A stretch of DNA of 64,000 nucleotides, taken from assembly GCA_013368315.1 (NCBI GenBank), contig JAACJM010000049.1, positions 1-64,000 on the forward strand. Reading direction: 5' to 3'. Positions within the stretch are counted from its first letter, which is position 1. Every line of letters begins with the position of its first letter. The translations under genes and the position numbers were made by a program. Positions 60,022-64,000 of the stretch are shown piece after piece. The notes below the pieces were generated by a model. That model did no database searches. It was not told the DNA's origin and saw only the letters and a list, made by a program, of their open reading frames with translations. This DNA comes from Tetrapyrgos nigripes (Eukaryota; Basidiomycota; Agaricomycetes; Agaricales; Campanellaceae).

Positions 60022-60799
60022 AGTTCCATAAAAAGCTTTTGCCAGAACCAGCTAAATCAAGAAACACTGATAATAATTCTAAAAACTGACCTTTGTCTTG
60101 AAGCCATAAGAATTGGCTAGTGTCAGTCTTCCATTTATGGAAGATTTCATGATCAAGCAACCAAGTTCCTGTCCCCTCAATGATCTTGGGGTATTGAAGT
60201 TCTCCAGAGGATTTGGTGCTTCAATCCATTCTGCATTATTACCACTACCTGCTGTGATATCCATCAAGTTTTAATTCAGATTCATTTATATATACTAATT
60301 ATTTATGCTTACTTTGGTTATAGTACTGATTTCCAGCAACAACATTGATAGTACTCTGTGTGATGATGAAATTTGAGCTGTTATTGAACAAGCTAAACAA
60401 ACACTCAGGTGACCTCTCTATCCTGGCCTTCTTTTTAATATTATCAGCTTGGATAGGAGTCACTGACGACTGCTGGACAGAGAGAAGCAGGGTTGCACTG
60501 ATAATCAAAGATCAATATGTTAGTCTGAACACAGTATGGAGAGTACTTACAAACAACACTGCTTCACTTGCTTTCCTTTGGCAGGAGAGCCAAGAATGCC
60601 TTTGACAGTAGGCTCTGGGAATTCAGTGTCACTATCACTGCATAATGGAAAAATATGAAAGACTCCATACATTTTATTTAGCAACTTGTGTTCTTGTATT
60701 TTGATTGTTGAGAAAATTTCTCAGTGATGACTAATTGGAGTATATGGAGACGCCATCTAACTCACCTGTATCTACCCCTTCTGGTAAGGTACCACTCAT
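60022..60799 (-). pseudogene. NLR N-terminal half, cut at the P-loop by the gypsy-like LTR
   Basis: Minus-strand exon pieces match the start of a basidiomycete NLR: a possible first exon MSGTLPEGVDT (60766-60799); a piece near 60560-60640; SLFNNSSNFIITQSTINVVAGNQ (about 60322-60500); EWIEAPNPLENFN followed by GTGTWLLDHE (about 60079-60250); and AGSGKSFLW beside the LTR. The exons align with the neighbouring NLR at 63.75-64.0 kb. Relative to that copy there is a 7-bp deletion (near 60195) that breaks the frame. The rest of the NACHT domain and any repeat domain are missing. It is a tandem duplicate of the NLR that follows upstream. Confidence 0.8.
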
Positions 60800-61049
60800 G
60801 AAGTATCTGTCAGGTGTACAGTGAGTTTTGAAAAAGGAAGTACTAAATTCTTGTGGTATTAGCAGATACCAGAAACACCTGGAGAACATAACCATTTCTG
60901 GTGAAAATTTTATATAGTTAACATTTCAGTCTGTACATTCATATTTCGAAATTTAGAGGTTATAGAAGCTACAATGCATTTCAATCTGATTCCTACACAT
61001 CATCAACAGCTCCTGCCTCAAGAAGAGCTGCTATAACTGCTGAATGCCA

Positions 61050-64000
61050 TCAATACCTAGCAGCATTCAGAGCACTTGAGTATACTCCACCCTGTGCATT
61101 GACATCAGCTCCCTTCCCAAGGAGTGCTCTCACAACCTCTAGATGCCCATTCCAGCTTGCAGCCTGTAGTGCATTTCCATAATTTCCACCCTGTGCATTG
61201 ACATCAGCTCCTTTTTGAAGGAGTGCTCTCACAACCTCAAGATCCCCATGCTGGCTCGCAGCCTGTAGTGCATTTCCAAAATATCCACCCTGTGCCTTGA
61301 CATCAGCTCCTTTTTCAAGAAGTGCTCTCACAACCTCTAGATCCCCATGCTCACTCACAGCCTGTAGTGCATTTCCAAAATGTCCACCCTGTGCATTGAC
61401 ATCAGCTCCTTTTTCAAGGAGTGCTCTCACAACTTCCAGACGCCAATGATAGCTTGCAGCCTGTAGTGCATTTCCAAAATATCCACCCTGTGCATTGACA
61501 TCAGCTCCTTTTTCAAAGAGTGCTCTCACAACCTCTAGATCCCCATTACAGCTTGCACCTTGTAGTGCATTTCCATAAAATCCACCCTGTGCATTGACAT
61601 CAGCTCCTTTTTCAAGGAGTGCTCTCACAACCTCTAGATCCCCATTACAGCTTGCAGCCTGTAGTGCATTTCCAAGATGTCCACCCTGTGTGTTGACATC
61701 AGCTCCTTTTTCAAGGAGTGCTCTCACAACCTCTAGATGCCCAATTAAGCTTGCAGCTTGTATTGCATTTCCATAATATCCACCCTTTGCATTGACATCA
61801 GCTCCTTTTGCAAGGAGTGCTCTCACAACCTCTAGATCCCCATTAGAGCTTGCAGCCTGTAGTGCATTTCCAAAATGTCCACCCTGTGCATTGACATCAG
61901 CTCCTTTTTCAAGGAGTGCTCTCACAACCTCTAGATGCCCATGCAGGCTTGCAGCATATAGTGCATTCCCAAAATCTCTGCCCTGTGCATTGACATCAGC
62001 TCCTTTTTCAAGGAGTGCTCTCACAACCTCTACATGCCCATTATAGCTTGCAGCCTGTAGTGCATTTCCATAAAATCTGCCTTGTGCATTGACATCAGCT
62101 TTTTTTTCAAGGAGTGCTCTCACAACCTCTAGATGCCCATTAGAACTTGCAGCCTGTAGTGCATTTCCAAAATGTCCACCCTGTGCATTGACATCAGCTC
62201 CTTTTCCAAGGAGTGCTCTCACAACCTCTAGATTCCCATGCTCGCTTGCAGCCTGTAGTGCATTTCCAAAATATCCACCCTGTGCATTGACATCAGCTCC
62301 TTTTTCAAGTGTATACACAACAACACTTTTCAGTCCTATATAACTAGCATAATAGAGAGGTTGTGCTATGTTATGTGGTTTATTATCCCATGTATCAGGT
62401 GTATACACATTCAACCAGTTATAATATGCAGGCTGTGTAGCACTTAAGAACTTGCAACTGAGGTCTAATATGGCTGAACATTCTTCTTTGGTTTGATTAG
62501 AGTGCAAGAACCAATACTTGGAAGCATAATGTACTAAGGCAAATTTCTCCACACCAATCGCTTCTTGTCCACAGCATAGAAGATAAACAATACATGTCTG
62601 ACAAATAACCTCATGGGCTAGAGCACTATTCATCTGAAAATATCCTGCAACACTTTGCATAGCTGCTTCTGATAGGAGGAAATCTTTTACAGAAGGATGA
62701 GCTAGCTGGACTGTCATAACGGTCTGCTTTTCCCACATGTCATTTTCAATACTTGCTTGAATAATGACTACCAAGCTAGAATTGACCACTTTGTGTAGCT
62801 CTGTTTCAATATTTTCAAGTAGATCTTCAGGCATGAATTTTTCCTCTTCCACATCAATAGCCAATATATGTTGAACCTCTCTGATGGTCAATGGCCTATA
62901 AGCAAACAGCAGCCACTGAAAAATTGTCTTTACATCATCTCTCAGTTCCTCTTTCACCTGCTCCAAAATCTTGCCATATGTCTCTTGTAACGTTTTTGGC
63001 AAGGTTTTTAAAGCTTTTCGAACCCTTTTCGGCATCTTGATCTCATCAAGTGCTGTTAACTGACAGTCTACCCATCTGATTCTTTTGTAATAATTTAGCA
63101 CGTTACCCTTGGTATTATATAGTTTAAAATAGATACATACTGTCCATTAGCACCATTTACTAGAGTGTCCTTTATTTCAGCCTTCAGCTCAGGAGACCAG
63201 GCACGTTGTTTTTGCAATTTTGTATCCACATATTTTTTGATATCAGAACTAATACCAACATCAGAGAGCTGATTATCTAATGAGATAATCCCAACTTCTT
63301 TGTGTGCCATATCAATATGTGGACGGCTTGATACAAGCATATAGCAATTTTTGAGCTTCATAAGAAGCTTATCCATCAAGGCTAGCAGTTTGTCTTGATA
63401 TTCCTCAGCACATTCATCCATTGCATCCATAATAACATAGGTAGTACCCATTGTCATCACCAGATTAACCAGGGTGGCCTCTATATTTTCTGCAACTAGG
63501 AAGTCTCCTTTCTTGCTGCTATTATAGAGCTTTTCAAGTTCAATTTGTGCAGATGCATTTCCCTTTTCAATAGCCTCCTTTGCCACTTGACACAAAAGGG
63601 AAGAGATGAATCCTTGATAATCTACTTTGATCTTATCACGTGTGTCAAAGTAGTAGAAGAATATGGTGCAGTTCTTCCTCAAATTATTGATGACATTAGT
63701 GCTGAGTAAATCCAATTTTTAGTAGGTTACTCCATTCTAATTTGCAAGGGCTTACCATAGAAAAGTCTTGCCAGATCCAGCTGATAGGAAACAGTTGAGA
63801 AACAGATTATCATTTTGCATAAAAACTGACCTTTGCCCTGGAGCCATAGCAATGAACCATTCAAGTTGCTCTTCCATTTCTGGAAGGATTCATGGTCAAG
63901 CAGCCAAGTTCCTGTCCCCTCAATGATCTTGGGGTAAGCTGCATTAAAGTTCTCAAAAGGATTTGGTGCTTTAATCCATTCTGCATTATCATTGCCACCA
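61050..64000 (-). CDS. NLR protein: NACHT domain with ankyrin repeats (5' end outside window)
   Basis: Minus-strand exons in the window: 63831-64000 (continues right), 63756-63780, 63141-63701, 61050-63081, with introns of 50, 54 and 59 nt. The frame reads EWIKAPNPFENFN, then Walker A GKAGSGKTF joined across an exon boundary, Walker B YVIMDAMDECAEE, LVSSRPHID, RWVDCQL and KALKTLPKTLQETY (end of NACHT). A helical middle part precedes about twelve ankyrin repeats. Fungal NLRs of this type are intracellular sensors tied to self/non-self recognition and cell death. The effector domain lies outside the window. A TGA at 61050-61052 ends the protein. The same frame continues for 18 codons (HSAVIAALLEAGAVDDV) to a TAG at 60993, so the C-terminal cap seems recently lost. 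Confidence 0.92.
61060..62310 (-). repeat. 99-bp tandem array coding ankyrin repeats
   Basis: Twelve full 33-residue units plus a short final one, nearly identical at DNA level. The consensus is KGADVNAQGG-x-x-GNALQAAS-x-x-G-x-LEVVRALLE. Variation clusters at a few positions: the two residues before GNAL (Y/H/F/D/N then F/Y/L) and the three after AAS (E/S/Y/L/C/Q/W, H/N/I, then N/H/D/R). Confidence 0.95.

Noticed and set aside
61060..62310. CRISPR-like regular repeat array
   Set aside because: The 99-bp periodicity codes ankyrin repeats in a eukaryotic NLR; there are no spacers.
61594..62343. Plus-strand open frames over the ankyrin array (SAPFSRSALTTSR repeats)
   Set aside because: These are antisense shadows of the 99-bp coding repeat.

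Overview
The window looks like nuclear DNA of a mushroom-forming basidiomycete (Agaricomycetes). Genes are dense and cut by many 48-85 nt GT-AG introns, some exons are only 7-20 nt, and the gene families are typical: a thaumatin-like protein, a fruit-body-type secreted protein, a seven-helix membrane protein, a NACHT/ankyrin NLR and a P450. The mobile DNA is Ty1/copia and Ty3/gypsy-like LTR elements plus small inverted-repeat elements. Exon coordinates were worked out by hand from splice sites and reading phase; every multi-exon model with a defined start and stop sums to a whole number of codons.

Left flank (1-10.8 kb): a decayed gypsy-like gag region on the minus strand is split by a nested copia element (1232-6200, 5-bp target duplication). 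Beyond it lie a decayed fragment of the N-glycan mannosyltransferase gene ALG12 (about 8713-9855) and an AT-rich field of small palindromes.

Central host block (12.8-52.5 kb): thaumatin-like protein, MFS monocarboxylate-type transporter, Iml2/TTC39-like TPR protein, small secreted protein, YheT/EMB8-type alpha/beta hydrolase with an in-frame stop, isoprenylcysteine methyltransferase-like protein, seven-helix membrane protein, D-amino-acid oxidase, a large Ser-rich protein, a small Kre9/Knh1-like surface protein, NIF3, a tRNA-Thr, a mucin-like single-pass membrane protein and a cytochrome P450. Two gene-poor stretches (36.9-38.5 and 39.7-46.4 kb) hold small repeats. There is no obvious shared pathway; the genes look like an ordinary mix of housekeeping, surface/secreted and enzyme genes.

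Right flank (52.5-64 kb): a 2.6 kb inverted-repeat element without a visible transposase, unidentified coding remnants, a second copy of the gypsy-like gag/LTR in the same orientation as the left copy, an NLR pseudogene cut by that LTR, and, entering from the right edge, an NLR gene with a NACHT domain and twelve nearly identical ankyrin repeats. The NLR pair and the retroelement that broke one of them are the most interesting part of the window.
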